Shown: positions 1 to 7,203, counted from the first letter of the stretch. The stretch: DNA of 17,466 nucleotides from Deltaproteobacteria bacterium (GCA_019309815.1 JAFDFO010000017.1:1-17466); one strand, 5' to 3'. The notes: generated by a model not told the origin, from the letters alone. A program made the numbers and translations.

Positions 1-851
1 TCAATCAGCGATATTCCGTCTGCCAGGGGAATTCGTACCTCGACAGAGGTTGCCGCTGCGGTCCTGGTGTTGTGAAACTCCTTCTGGAAGACTGCGGCAA
101 AGGCATTTGGATTTTCCAGGTAGTAATAGTTCCCGGTTCCTCGATTTGCGATATGGGTCATCAAGTGTTCGTTGAAGTCGTTCCCGACCCCCACCGTGCT
201 CACCCCGAACTCCCTCTGGACCGCGATTGAGGCCATATTGCCAAGAGAGGTTGGGTTGGTTATTCCTTGATTGGCGAGGCCGTCAGAGACCAGGATGACC
301 TTAGCCAGGTTCCCGTTTTTGCGGCTGGACAAAAGCACGTTGATTCCTTCCTGCAGTCCATCTCCCAGATTTGTTCCACCACCAGCCGAAATCTCATGAA
401 TGGCTGACGTCAACAGCATACGGTTGGTCGGAGTGGCCTCCAAAAGGTTCGAATGCCTCCTGACACCGTTAGAGTAAGAGACCAGGGCAAACCGATCGCG
501 TGTTGACAGGTTCGACAGGAGATTCAGAACGGCCTGCTTTGCGTCCTGGATCTTCCTCCCTTGCATGGAGCCGCTACGGTCCAGAACAATGACCAAATCC
601 ACATGCCTTGCATCTCCTCTGTCAAGATCAAGGACATCATCAGCACGCATGATGAGCGAAAGACCCACGTTACCGTCCCCGCCACGCAGGACCTTTTCCC
701 GGGTGAGTTGACCCGAGAGCGTGACCACACCGGCCTTTACCGGAGCTACAGAGACTGGCCCTACACCACTGCTTGAAAACGCCATGGCCACACAGGTGAC
801 GGCGATCAAGCAACCTACCAAGAACAACGGCCTTACATAGTTTCTTTTCAT
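1..851 (-). CDS. Secreted von Willebrand factor A (VWA) domain protein, C-terminus beyond window
   Basis: The reading frame on the minus strand starts at ATG 851 and is still open at base 1, so about 283 residues of a longer protein are visible. Residues 1 to about 25 form a signal peptide or N-terminal anchor (Lys-Arg, then a hydrophobic stretch ending near AMAFS). A VWA domain starts near residue 85. Its metal-ion-dependent adhesion site (MIDAS) is complete: D91-R-S93-G-S95, T160 in GGGTN and D190 in VSDG. The layout resembles the Ca-activated chloride channel-like (YfbK-type) VWA proteins, which usually act as extracytoplasmic binding or assembly factors. A strong ribosome-binding site (GGAAAGGAG) sits about 7 bases before the ATG. 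The gene is divergent from the two-component pair at 1134-3763, which may regulate it. The VWA fold is certain; the biological role is not. Confidence 0.9.
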   Translation of the reverse strand, partial: MKRNYVRPLFLVGCLIAVTCVAMAFSSSGVGPVSVAPVKAGVVTLSGQLTREKVLRGGDGNVGLSLIMRADDVLDLDRGDARHVDLVIVLDRSGSMQGRKIQDAKQAVLNLLSNLSTRDRFALVSYSNGVRRHSNLLEATPTNRMLLTSAIHEISAGGGTNLGDGLQEGINVLLSSRKNGNLAKVILVSDGLANQGITNPTSLGNMASIAVQREFGVSTVGVGNDFNEHLMTHIANRGTGNYYYLENPNAFAAVFQKEFHNTRTAAATSVEVRIPLADGISLI

Positions 852-902
852 GATTCTTCTCCTTTCCTTTGAGTTATTGGTTTTGGCGCCTTGTGTAGTC
901 AT

Positions 903-930
903 CTTATCGGCAGGGAAACTGAGAAGGCAA
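903..930 (-). promoter_or_regulatory. Candidate promoter of the VWA gene
   Basis: On the minus strand, TTGCCT (930-925) is separated by 16 bases from GATAAG (908-903). Each matches four of six consensus positions. It lies about 50 bases before the VWA start codon. This is a weak call from sequence resemblance only. Confidence 0.3.
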
Positions 931-940
931 TTCAAAGAAG

Positions 941-968
941 TGCAAAAAATCATTGCAGATTTTTTGCA
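941..968. repeat. Perfect inverted repeat in the divergent intergenic region
   Basis: The arms TGCAAAAAATC (941-951) and GATTTTTTGCA (958-968) are exact reverse complements of 11 bases separated by ATTGCA. The repeat sits between the VWA gene and the response regulator and overlaps the TTGC direct repeats at 953-978. It could be a dimer operator, or a hairpin in a transcript from either side. The A/T runs make chance formation more likely than for a mixed sequence. Confidence 0.55.
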
Positions 969-978
969 TAAGTTTTGC
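953..978 (+). promoter_or_regulatory. Candidate OmpR/PhoB-type operator: three TTGC repeats at 11-bp pitch
   Basis: TTGC occurs at 953-956, 964-967 and 975-978, an exact 11-bp spacing. The last two copies extend to TTTTGC. Winged-helix response regulators of the OmpR/PhoB family are known to bind direct repeats with this pitch, one subunit per helical turn. The third copy overlaps the -35 position of the candidate promoter ending at 1005. The response regulator at 1134 is of this family, so autoregulation, perhaps with control of the divergent VWA gene, is a reasonable inference. Confidence 0.5.
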
Positions 979-1005
979 TTTGAAACCCGGGGCAATTGTT
1001 ATAGT
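975..1005 (+). promoter_or_regulatory. Candidate extended -10 promoter for the two-component operon
   Basis: TATAGT at 1000-1005 matches five of six -10 positions and is preceded by TG at 997-998, giving an extended -10 element. The -35 is poor (TTGCTT at 975-980, 19-bp spacer), as expected of a promoter that depends on an activator bound at the overlapping TTGC repeats. Transcription would begin near 1012, leaving a leader of about 120 bases. Confidence 0.45.
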
Positions 1006-1022
1006 ATTTGCATGTAATAATT

Positions 1023-1064
1023 CACGGCGCACGGCGCGGAGCGCATAGGGCAAAGCGCATGGCG
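1023..1064. repeat. Degenerate heptanucleotide tandem repeat, six units
   Basis: Six consecutive 7-base units can be laid out from 1023: CACGGCG, CACGGCG, CGGAGCG, CATAGGG, CAAAGCG, CATGGCG. The consensus is CANNGCG. The tract lies in the probable 5' leader of the response-regulator operon. Heptameric intergenic repeats of this general kind occur in several bacterial groups; no function can be read from this copy. Confidence 0.6.
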
Positions 1065-1133
1065 TCCGAGGATTTTTTTTGAGCCATGAGCTTCTTGGGG
1101 AGTCCTTAACTGCTGTATAAGAAATCAGGCGTG

Positions 1134-1832
1134 ATGAAGAACGCGAAAGCCAAGATACTTGTTGTGGAAGACGATTCGGCCATTCTCCACGGCCTCCTCG
1201 ATGTACTCGTCTTCAATGGTTATGAAGCCACCGGGGTGGAGGATGGTGGCGAGGGGCTGCAAAAGGCCCTCGAAGAGACGTACGACCTGATCATCCTCGA
1301 TGTCATGCTCCCGACCCTTGACGGCTTTGCCATCTGTAAAGAGGTTCGAGAGAAGAAACCCAACCAGGGAATCATCATGTTGACGGCAAAGGGCTCAGAG
1401 GACGACGTCGTGACAGGTTTCAAGGCCGGGGCGGATGACTACGTGAGTAAGCCCTTTTCTCTAAGGGAACTGATGGTTCGGGTGGAGGCTGTCCTGAGAC
1501 GGTCTGGAAAGACTCTTGGAGACGAGCAAGTTCACTATGGCGGAATCTTTTTTGATGGGAAAACACTCATAGCGACATGCGAGGACCGTTCCGTGGAACT
1601 CACGAGGCGAGAGATGGATATTATTGTTTACCTGCACCGTTACAGGGATCGGATCGTCTCTAAGAAGGAGCTCCTAAAAGAGGTATGGCATTATGCCGAT
1701 GCAGGGATTGAGACCCGAACCGTGGACATTCACATCCTCAAGCTCCGAAAAAAAATTGGTACGTTGATCCCCGATACCGATTTCATCCTGACCGTTCGAG
1801 GCGAGGGATATCGTTTGGAGCCGAAAGCATGA
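1134..1832 (+). CDS. OmpR/PhoB-family response regulator
   Basis: A DNA-binding response regulator of 232 residues. The receiver domain (about residues 7-120) has the acidic pair D13-D14, phospho-acceptor D56 in ILDVMLP, T84, Y103 and K106 in the KPF motif. A winged-helix effector domain follows (about 135-230) with the usual LTRREMDII and RTVDIHI...LRKKI segments and a C-terminal VRGEGYRL hairpin. It is therefore a transcription regulator activated by phosphorylation, most likely by the kinase encoded next to it, which overlaps its stop codon by 4 bp. I chose ATG 1134 over the adjoining in-frame GTG at 1131 because the only nearby Shine-Dalgarno-like bases (AGG, 1127-1129) would touch the GTG. 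The 11-bp-pitch TTGC repeats upstream suggest autoregulation. Confidence 0.95.
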   Translation: MKNAKAKILVVEDDSAILHGLLDVLVFNGYEATGVEDGGEGLQKALEETYDLIILDVMLPTLDGFAICKEVREKKPNQGIIMLTAKGSEDDVVTGFKAGADDYVSKPFSLRELMVRVEAVLRRSGKTLGDEQVHYGGIFFDGKTLIATCEDRSVELTRREMDIIVYLHRYRDRIVSKKELLKEVWHYADAGIETRTVDIHILKLRKKIGTLIPDTDFILTVRGEGYRLEPKA

Positions 1833-3763
1833 AAAGACTCAGACTTTTCATACTAATCTTTTGCGTATCGCTTTCAGTCCCGCTCGCCTATTTTGTGCTG
1901 CGGACATATCGGGGTCTGGAGCAGGAAGAGGTGGCAGAGCTTCGCTATTTTGCTGAAACACTCTTCGACGAAATGGAAGAAGAGCTTGGCTCTCTCATCC
2001 TTAAGGAGGAGAGCCGTGCAATAGACGAATACAGGCACAATTACATACCTTCTGGTCAGATCTCTGGCGCTGAGGGAATAAGCACGTCCCCCCTTTCCCG
2101 ACCTCCCCGGAAGACCTATATACTGGGGTATCTTCAAAATAATCCGGATGGGTCCTTCCACACCCCCTTGGTGGAGAGTGAGGAGAGAGTACCGCAGGAT
2201 CAGATCCCCCTTGTTGCACAGCTAAAAGATGTAAATGAGCTTTTCAACACGAAAAGGACCCTGGTTCCCGAGAGTGTTGAGGCCGAACCAACTGAACTTC
2301 CTGTAGAAGTTGAAAAGGAGGAAGCCCAGGGCTTTGCGGGCAAGTATTTGGATTTGTCACGGTCCAAGAAACAGAAGGTCTACCTTGGGCAGGAAGAGAA
2401 AAGAGTTGAGGAGATCACGGCAGACAAGGCTTACCGCCTGGCGCAGCGTGGTGACCAGAAGGTGCTGGCTGAGGGGGCACAGGAAGCATGGCCCCGGGCC
2501 GATGAGGACATGGCCCTTGACGCCATAGATCGGAGGTCCAGGGATTTCAACGAGGAAAAGGGATTCTTCGCCGGGGAGGTGCGTCAGGCTGCACCCTCAA
2601 GCGTTCTTCAGTCCGCTCCTCCACCCGCTGATGCAGAGAGGCTTCAGGTGGAAATCGACCCGATGCAGTCTGTTTTTATCAGTGATTCCCAAGTCTTCAT
2701 CTTTCGCCGCATTGTCATCAACAACGAGGTCTATCGCCAGGGGTTTGTTCTTGTGGTCAAAGAATTCTTGAGGCACCTGGCAGGTGAATACTTTGTCAAT
2801 CAGCCCATGGCAGGCTTTGCGAATCTGCGCCTTAAGGTAATGGACCAGGGACGAGAACTGACGGCGGTTCAGGCCGGCGTTGTGGCTGGAGATCCGAGGT
2901 TTTCACTAGACCGGGCCTTCCCACGCCCCTTCTCCTTTCTGCGTGCGGTTCTTACCTGTGAAGAGATTCCCCGATCCGCAGGCAGGCGTACGCTAAATAT
3001 CATGATGGTTGTGCTTGCCGCGATCATTCTCATGGGCCTTTTTGCCATTTACCAGAGTGCTCGGGCTGTGGTTGACCTTTCCGAGCGGCGTTCAGGCTTT
3101 GTGTCATCGGTCACCCATGAGGTGAAAACCCCGCTCACCAATATACGAATGTACATCGAAATGTTGGAACAGGGAATAGCCCGTGACCCCGAACGGGAGC
3201 AAGAGTATTTTCGAATCGTGGGATCGGAGAGTGCCCGGCTCTCTCGCCTGATAAACAACGTGCTGGAGTTTTCAAAACTGGAGAAGAAGCAGCGGCACGT
3301 TGACCTGCAAGAAGGGACGTTTGAAGAGGTGATTCGGGAAGTGAATGACGTCATGCGTGAAAAGCTCCGGCAGGAAGGCTTTACGCTAAAGGTTGAGTGG
3401 GAGGAAATCCGCCTCTTCAAGTATGACAGGGAGATCATGATCCAGGTCCTGATCAACTTGATCGAGAACAGTATGAAATTCGGTAAGGCTTCCTCTGTAC
3501 GGGAGATCACTCTCAGGGTGTGGCCCGAAGACGACTCCACAAAGATCAGTGTCTCTGATACCGGGCCCGGCATACCCCGACACGCACTGAACAAGGTATT
3601 TGATGATTTCTACCGTGTTGACAGCTCTCTCACACGAACCACCCGTGGAACCGGGATCGGTCTGGCTTTGGTCAAGCGGTTCATCCATGCCATGAGAGGT
3701 TCGGTGACCGCAAGCAACAATGATGGGCCCGGGTGTACCATCACGATTTCTCTCCCCTCCTAA
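1829..3763 (+). CDS. Membrane sensor histidine kinase with a large glutamate-rich sensor region
   Basis: A 644-residue kinase whose ATG overlaps the regulator's stop (ATGA), so the two are translationally coupled. The first membrane helix is at residues 6-23 and the second at about 389-408, leaving some 365 residues on the extracytoplasmic side. The H-box is SSVTHEVKTPLTN with H430 as phosphorylation site. The ATP-binding domain shows N547 in the N-box, D577-T-G-P-G for G1, VFDDFYRV for the F-box, and GTGIGL near 607-612 for G2. All catalytic boxes are intact. No HAMP domain is evident between the second helix and the H-box. The sensor region is unusual: about residues 95-275 are acidic, poor in hydrophobic residues and probably disordered, followed by a more ordered section near 275-380. 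The ligand cannot be predicted. Confidence 0.93.
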   Translation: MKRLRLFILIFCVSLSVPLAYFVLRTYRGLEQEEVAELRYFAETLFDEMEEELGSLILKEESRAIDEYRHNYIPSGQISGAEGISTSPLSRPPRKTYILGYLQNNPDGSFHTPLVESEERVPQDQIPLVAQLKDVNELFNTKRTLVPESVEAEPTELPVEVEKEEAQGFAGKYLDLSRSKKQKVYLGQEEKRVEEITADKAYRLAQRGDQKVLAEGAQEAWPRADEDMALDAIDRRSRDFNEEKGFFAGEVRQAAPSSVLQSAPPPADAERLQVEIDPMQSVFISDSQVFIFRRIVINNEVYRQGFVLVVKEFLRHLAGEYFVNQPMAGFANLRLKVMDQGRELTAVQAGVVAGDPRFSLDRAFPRPFSFLRAVLTCEEIPRSAGRRTLNIMMVVLAAIILMGLFAIYQSARAVVDLSERRSGFVSSVTHEVKTPLTNIRMYIEMLEQGIARDPEREQEYFRIVGSESARLSRLINNVLEFSKLEKKQRHVDLQEGTFEEVIREVNDVMREKLRQEGFTLKVEWEEIRLFKYDREIMIQVLINLIENSMKFGKASSVREITLRVWPEDDSTKISVSDTGPGIPRHALNKVFDDFYRVDSSLTRTTRGTGIGLALVKRFIHAMRGSVTASNNDGPGCTITISLPS

Positions 3764-4041
3764 AATAGTCGGATCAACTAAGCGCAACACGAATATCCGC
3801 GATTCTTGAATGTGGACACTCTGTCTGGTGGGCGTTATGCCACACCGTTCAACTGCTTAGGAAACGCTAAATCTTGAAAAAAGTGTCACCGTCTGGTAGG
3901 AATAATAGTGGTTCAGCCATGATGTGCTCCCTTTTCTTGGAGTGTTCTAAGATCATCCTTGCGTATCATGGTAGGGCTAACAATGGCCGGGAGCTGAATC
4001 GGGTTCCCTGAGGCGCAAACAATATACCGGAGGAGGGCCGT
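3764..4041. other. Intergenic region between kinase and outer-membrane protein
   Basis: No gene seen. A short hairpin can be drawn at 3827-3846 (GGTGGGC, loop GTTAT, GCC plus CACC with one bulged A), but it has no T run, so I do not call it a terminator. No convincing promoter was found; TTGAAA at 3874-3879 lacks a good partner -10. Confidence 0.4.
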
Positions 4042-4803
4042 ATGAAAAGAGCATTCTTGGGGATGATCTGTTTTGTGGCAGTCTTTGGCATAGCGGTGCC
4101 TGCGCAGGCATTTGAGCTAGGCGTCAGGGGGTATTACTGGTTTCCCGGGTTTAGCGGTAATGTGAAGGTAGATAATGCGGGTATCCGTGGTACGAACATC
4201 AATTTCGAGACCGACTTGGGAATGGGGGAGGAATCCCACCCGGTTATCGAAGCTTTCATTGGTGGAGGCAACCACCACCTGAGTGCGGCTTATTACAAGG
4301 CCGAATATTCAGGAACCGCCACCCTGACGCGCGACATTACCTTCCATGGCATCACATTTCCCCTTAGCGTCCTGACCGCTTCCACGCTGGAATATGACGC
4401 CTATGATGTCATGTATTGGTACGACATCATAAACCTGGAAAACTTTCTGGCCGGCGGTTCGTTGGGCATTGTCGGAAGGGTAGAAGTCCTTGACGGGGAT
4501 ATAGTAATCCAATCAACACTGTTGAACCAGAAGGTGAGTTTCACTGCACCCCTTCCCATGCTCGGACTGAATTTTCACGTGGGCGTCCTCGCCGACATAC
4601 TGGAACTGCGCCTCCTGGCCACCGGTATGGCTATTGGTGGTGGGACCGTGTTTGACGGGCTGGCCGAGCTCTCCCTTACCCCTATTCCCTTTATTGATAT
4701 CAACGCGGGCTACCGGGCCTTCATCATTGATGTTGATGTCGACAACGTGGAGTTTGACTACGACACCTCAGGCCCATATGTGGCCCTTACAATAAGCTTC
4801 TAG
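4042..4803 (+). CDS. Outer-membrane beta-barrel protein
   Basis: A 253-residue exported protein. Residues 1-23 are a signal peptide (MKRAF, hydrophobic core, cleavage after PAQA before FELGV). The mature part is rich in alternating polar and hydrophobic, Gly- and aromatic-rich strands such as ELGVRGYYWFPGF and INAGYRAFIIDV. It ends VALTISF, and a terminal phenylalanine is the usual signal recognised by the BAM assembly complex. I infer a small monomeric barrel of perhaps 8-10 strands in the outer membrane. The specific function (porin, structural or adhesin-like) cannot be told. GGAGGAGGG about 5 bases before the ATG is a very strong ribosome-binding site, suggesting high expression. The gene is monocistronic, with a hairpin terminator just after the stop. 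Confidence 0.8.
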   Translation: MKRAFLGMICFVAVFGIAVPAQAFELGVRGYYWFPGFSGNVKVDNAGIRGTNINFETDLGMGEESHPVIEAFIGGGNHHLSAAYYKAEYSGTATLTRDITFHGITFPLSVLTASTLEYDAYDVMYWYDIINLENFLAGGSLGIVGRVEVLDGDIVIQSTLLNQKVSFTAPLPMLGLNFHVGVLADILELRLLATGMAIGGGTVFDGLAELSLTPIPFIDINAGYRAFIIDVDVDNVEFDYDTSGPYVALTISF

Positions 4804-4811
4804 GAAAGAAC

Positions 4812-4845
4812 AGGGACCCGACGCTTGGTTGTGCGTCGGGTCCTT
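4812..4845 (+). terminator. Rho-independent-type terminator after the outer-membrane protein
   Basis: Arms GGACCCGACGC (4814-4824) and GCGTCGGGTCC (4833-4843) pair perfectly over 11 bp around an 8-base loop. G4813-T4844 and A4812-T4845 extend the stem to 13 bp. The T run is only two bases, so termination may be inefficient or the hairpin may mainly stabilise the mRNA. Confidence 0.7.
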
Positions 4846-4923
4846 GCTGAAACCGGACACATCTCGAGCAAATCTTTTCCATAAAATCCATGTGGAGTAA
4901 AAGACCAAACGGAGTGGTTTGTC

Positions 4924-5388
4924 ATGTCATCGACAAAACCGGTGACGGTAGCCAGGGAGATAGACCGCCTGCTGTGTGAAGTCATTGCGCTTCAGAAAGA
5001 TCATGTTGAGAAGGTGTGCCGCACATGTGAGACTCCCTGTTGTACAAGGGTAGACCGTCTCTTTGATGAAAAGGACCTGGTCTTTGCAAGGGCCCTTGAC
5101 CTGAATGGTGTGCCGAGCAGGAGGCGTAAGGGTAAAAAAGGGTGTTCCCATCTATCCCCCACCGGTTGTCTTCTTGAACCAAGAACCCGACCGTTCACAT
5201 GCCATAGATATTTGTGCCCGGAACTCAAAGAAGATATGGCCCGAAAAGACGATGCTTTGGTTTCTATGCTAGAGAGTAAATTCAGAATACTGGAGGAGTT
5301 GCGGGGGCAACTGCTTGGAGAATTTATGCAGATTCATGAAAAAGATGCGTTTCTTGATATCAGGAGAAGAAGACGTGAGACAAATTAA
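4924..5388 (+). CDS. YkgJ-family cysteine-cluster (zinc/iron-chelating) protein
   Basis: A soluble 154-residue protein with the conserved cysteine pattern of the YkgJ/CxxCxxCC family: C32-x2-C35-x3-C39-C40, C74, C82, then C93 and C98 in RPFTCHRYLCPEL. The family is annotated as binding zinc or an iron-sulfur centre; the biochemical role is unknown in most bacteria. The N-terminal 30 residues are a helix and the C-terminal third is highly charged (ending in an Arg-rich tail). Start ATG 4924 has GGAG at 4911-4914, about 9 bases upstream. The 3' end overlaps the start of the cyclophilin-fold gene by 14 bp, so the two are probably translated together. There is no signal peptide, so the protein is cytoplasmic. 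Confidence 0.8.
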   Translation: MSSTKPVTVAREIDRLLCEVIALQKDHVEKVCRTCETPCCTRVDRLFDEKDLVFARALDLNGVPSRRRKGKKGCSHLSPTGCLLEPRTRPFTCHRYLCPELKEDMARKDDALVSMLESKFRILEELRGQLLGEFMQIHEKDAFLDIRRRRRETN

Positions 5389-5746
5389 GATTGTGCTGGG
5401 AGATCTGGTGCTAGATGCCCGGCTGAATGACAGTCCAACTGCCCGGGAAGTATGGGAAGTTCTGCCTTTTGAGACCTCATTCGACACGTGGGGGGATGAG
5501 ATCTACTTTTCGATCCCCGTGGAAATGGACCTGGAAAGCGATGCTCAGGAGGTGGTCCAATCGGGTGATCTGGGTTATTGGCCGAGCGGAAACGCCTTTT
5601 GTATCTTTTTTGGCCCGACGCCCATGAGTAGTGAAGGAGAAATCAGACCGGCCAGTTCAGTCAACATGATTGGAAGAGTAGTCGATGACGAAAAAAGACT
5701 GAAAGAAAAGCTGTCCGAGCAGCTCATCAGAGTGGAGAGGGGTTGA
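5375..5746 (+). CDS. Cyclophilin-like fold protein
   Basis: A 123-residue protein starting RQIKIVLGDLVLDARL and containing TWGDEIYFSIP and GDLGYWPSGNAFCIFFGPTPMS, followed by RPASSVNMIGRV. These are the hallmarks of the small prokaryotic cyclophilin-like family (TM1367/DUF369-type), which has the cyclophilin barrel but generally no demonstrated prolyl isomerase activity. I chose GTG 5375 rather than the upstream in-frame ATG 5315: GGAG at 5363-5366 lies 8 bases before the GTG, family members start at this point, and the extra 20 residues would lie wholly inside the preceding gene. The gene overlaps the YkgJ-type gene by 14 bp. Cytoplasmic; substrate unknown. Confidence 0.8.
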   Translation: MRQIKIVLGDLVLDARLNDSPTAREVWEVLPFETSFDTWGDEIYFSIPVEMDLESDAQEVVQSGDLGYWPSGNAFCIFFGPTPMSSEGEIRPASSVNMIGRVVDDEKRLKEKLSEQLIRVERG

Positions 5747-5780
5747 CCCCTTCCTGTTGACTCAGAACTGGTAGACGAAC

Positions 5781-5793
5781 TGAATGTCATTCA
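5781..5793. repeat. Short palindrome before the sigma factor gene
   Basis: TGAATG-T-CATTCA is a perfect 6-bp inverted repeat with one central base, 23 bases before the sigma-factor start. It could be a small operator, but a repeat this short could arise by chance. Confidence 0.25.
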
Positions 5794-5815
5794 TCGGGTT
5801 CTGAGGTGCCAATAA

Positions 5816-6412
5816 GTGCCTGACGAAAGAGACACAGATCTTTGGGACGAGTCGAGGTTGGTTTCTCTTCTCAAGAAAGGGGAAGACGAGGCCTTTTCGG
5901 TTCTGATCCGTCGATACCAGGAAAAGATCTTTGGTATTGCTTACGGGATTACCTTAGATAGAGAAGAAAGCCTGGACATAGTCCAAGACGTCTTTCTTAA
6001 AGTATTTGAGAAGATCCATACTTTCAGGGAGGAATCCCGGCTTTCGACCTGGATCTACCGAATAACCGTCAATCTATGTCTTAACTGGAAAAGAAGATGG
6101 AAGCGCAGATTCAGATGGCATCATGAGTCTATCGAAGGAGAAGAAACCAGCAAAAAGGCTGACATGGCAAAGGACGGTCAGCATCCCGACACACTTTATG
6201 AGAAAAAGGAACTTGAGCAGGTATTTTGGCAAAGCCTGAAGGAACTCCCGGAGTCAGCAAGGGCCGTGTTTGTGCTTAGGGAAGTCGAGGGACTTTCATA
6301 CGATGAGATTGCCGAAGCGTTAAAGATCGGGAAAGGAACGGTCAGTTCGCGCCTTTTCTATGCCCGAAAGAGGTTGAAGGAGTGCCTCCGAGCACATGCA
6401 GGAGAGTCATGA
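5816..6412 (+). CDS. ECF-type (RpoE-like) RNA polymerase sigma factor
   Basis: A 198-residue group 4 sigma factor. Region 2 spans about residues 24-92 (VLIRRYQEKIFGIAYG, then SLDIVQDVFLKVF and STWIYRITVNLCLNWKRR, the -10 recognition and melting helices). Region 4 spans about 132-185, with ELPESARAVFVLREVEGLSY followed by the helix-turn-helix EIAEALKIGKGTVSSRLFYARKRL. Regions 1.1 and 3 are absent, as normal for ECF factors. The GTG start at 5816 is supported by GAGGT at 5803-5807, 8 bases upstream. A membrane-bound zinc-finger anti-sigma factor lies at 7204, separated by one secreted protein, so the sigma factor is probably held inactive at the membrane. A conventional anti-sigma gene does not directly follow; the stop overlaps an ATG that opens only an 8-codon frame. 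Confidence 0.93.
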   Translation: MPDERDTDLWDESRLVSLLKKGEDEAFSVLIRRYQEKIFGIAYGITLDREESLDIVQDVFLKVFEKIHTFREESRLSTWIYRITVNLCLNWKRRWKRRFRWHHESIEGEETSKKADMAKDGQHPDTLYEKKELEQVFWQSLKELPESARAVFVLREVEGLSYDEIAEALKIGKGTVSSRLFYARKRLKECLRAHAGES

Positions 6413-6494
6413 AGATGTTGAAGCAAAGTGCATGAAACAGTTTACTTGCCAGGCTGCTGGTGTTTCAATGCAGGACCATTTTGGCAGAAATCCT

Positions 6495-6523
6495 TTTACA
6501 GACCAAGCCTGTTCTGTTATACG
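6495..6523 (+). promoter_or_regulatory. Candidate sigma-70 promoter before the small secreted protein
   Basis: TTTACA (6495-6500, five of six) is followed after exactly 17 bases by TATACG (6518-6523, four of six), with TG at 6515-6516 giving an extended -10. It would start transcription about 30 bases before the gene at 6559. It suggests that the secreted protein, anti-sigma factor and cytochrome need not depend only on read-through from the sigma gene. Confidence 0.5.
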
Positions 6524-6558
6524 ACTGAAATAAGAAAAGAGCGGCTTTTGACGAATCT

Positions 6559-7029
6559 ATGTTTAAGGTGGTGCAGTTAGTGATTCATAGAAATCTTCAC
6601 GTTTTGTTCGTGCTGTCCATTGTGGCTTGCTTGCTGGTGACGCCCGCCAAAGCGGGGCAGAATGTGGATATCGTGGTCAAGACGATCTTGGCATCGCAAG
6701 GGCCTGAATTCTTGGATCCCCGTCTGTCCACCCTCGTCGAAGAGCTCCGATCCGTTTTTCGGTATTCTTCATATCGACTCTTGAGCGAAGACAGCACAAA
6801 TCTCGGTATGGGAGAAACGTGTCAAGTCTCCCTCCCGGGAAAAAGGATCTTGAAGGTCACGCCCGTTCAGGTGGCCGGGGATAGAGTAGAACTTCAACTT
6901 GTTATCCTGAAAAAGAAGGAGGAGATCTTTCAAACTGTTGTCAAGCTTCTTAACAAGAGCAGCCTCACCGTAGGGGGCCCGGAGTACGAAGACGGCTACC
7001 TGCTCTTCAACATCTCCGCTTCGTTTTAA
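6559..7029 (+). CDS. Small secreted protein of unknown function between sigma and anti-sigma genes
   Basis: A protein of up to 156 residues with an N-terminal signal peptide (hydrophobic core LHVLFVLSIVACLLV, cleavage after PAKA before GQN). The mature part of about 120 residues is predicted mixed alpha/beta. It ends in a segment VTLK-like in character: FQTVVKLLNKSSLTVGG, then PEYEDGYLLFNISA. I do not recognise a named family. Position inside a sigma/anti-sigma cluster suggests a periplasmic sensor or effector of that pathway, but this is inference. The ATG at 6559 has no visible ribosome-binding site. The in-frame GTG at 6580 has AGGTGG 8 bases upstream and also gives a good signal peptide, so the true protein may start there (149 residues). 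Confidence 0.7.
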   Translation: MFKVVQLVIHRNLHVLFVLSIVACLLVTPAKAGQNVDIVVKTILASQGPEFLDPRLSTLVEELRSVFRYSSYRLLSEDSTNLGMGETCQVSLPGKRILKVTPVQVAGDRVELQLVILKKKEEIFQTVVKLLNKSSLTVGGPEYEDGYLLFNISASF

Positions 7030-7125
7030 GCGTTTCCCGCAATATCCTCGATATCATTTCAAGCCACATCGCGTCATCTCTCACCATACCAAGGGACGCG
7101 CTTTTCTGAAGTTTCTTGCACCAGT

Positions 7126-7155
7126 TTGATTCTCTGATGAGTTTCTTCGTACATT
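7126..7155 (+). promoter_or_regulatory. Weak candidate promoter before the anti-sigma gene
   Basis: TTGATT (7126-7131) and TACATT (7150-7155) are separated by 18 bases, each matching four of six consensus positions. It would serve the anti-sigma and cytochrome genes. Resemblance only. Confidence 0.25.
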
Positions 7156-7157
7156 CG

Positions 7158-7181
7158 GTGTCTAACATAGTGAATAGACAC
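7158..7181. repeat. Perfect inverted repeat just before the anti-sigma gene
   Basis: GTGTCTA (7158-7164) and TAGACAC (7175-7181) are exact reverse complements separated by 10 bases. The half-site centres lie 17 bp apart, suited to a dimeric regulator. The repeat lies about 22 bases before the anti-sigma start and right after the weak candidate promoter, so it could act as an operator or as an mRNA hairpin shielding the start. Confidence 0.45.
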
Positions 7182-7203
7182 TGATTTGCGAGGACATGGT
7201 CTC

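Noticed and set aside
3049..3790. Minus-strand frames of 181 and 134 codons across the kinase catalytic region.
   Set aside because: The plus strand encodes all kinase boxes here; the minus frames are Ser/Arg-rich antisense shadows with no family features.
3827..3846. Hairpin after the kinase gene considered as its terminator.
   Set aside because: The stem is short with a bulge and no T run follows, so termination is not supported.
6409..6533. Two tiny plus-strand frames after the sigma gene: 8 codons from an ATG overlapping the sigma stop, and 33 codons at 6432-6533.
   Set aside because: Neither has a ribosome-binding site or recognisable content. The second overlaps the candidate promoter at 6495-6523. 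An anti-sigma remnant was considered, but no zinc-finger pattern is present.
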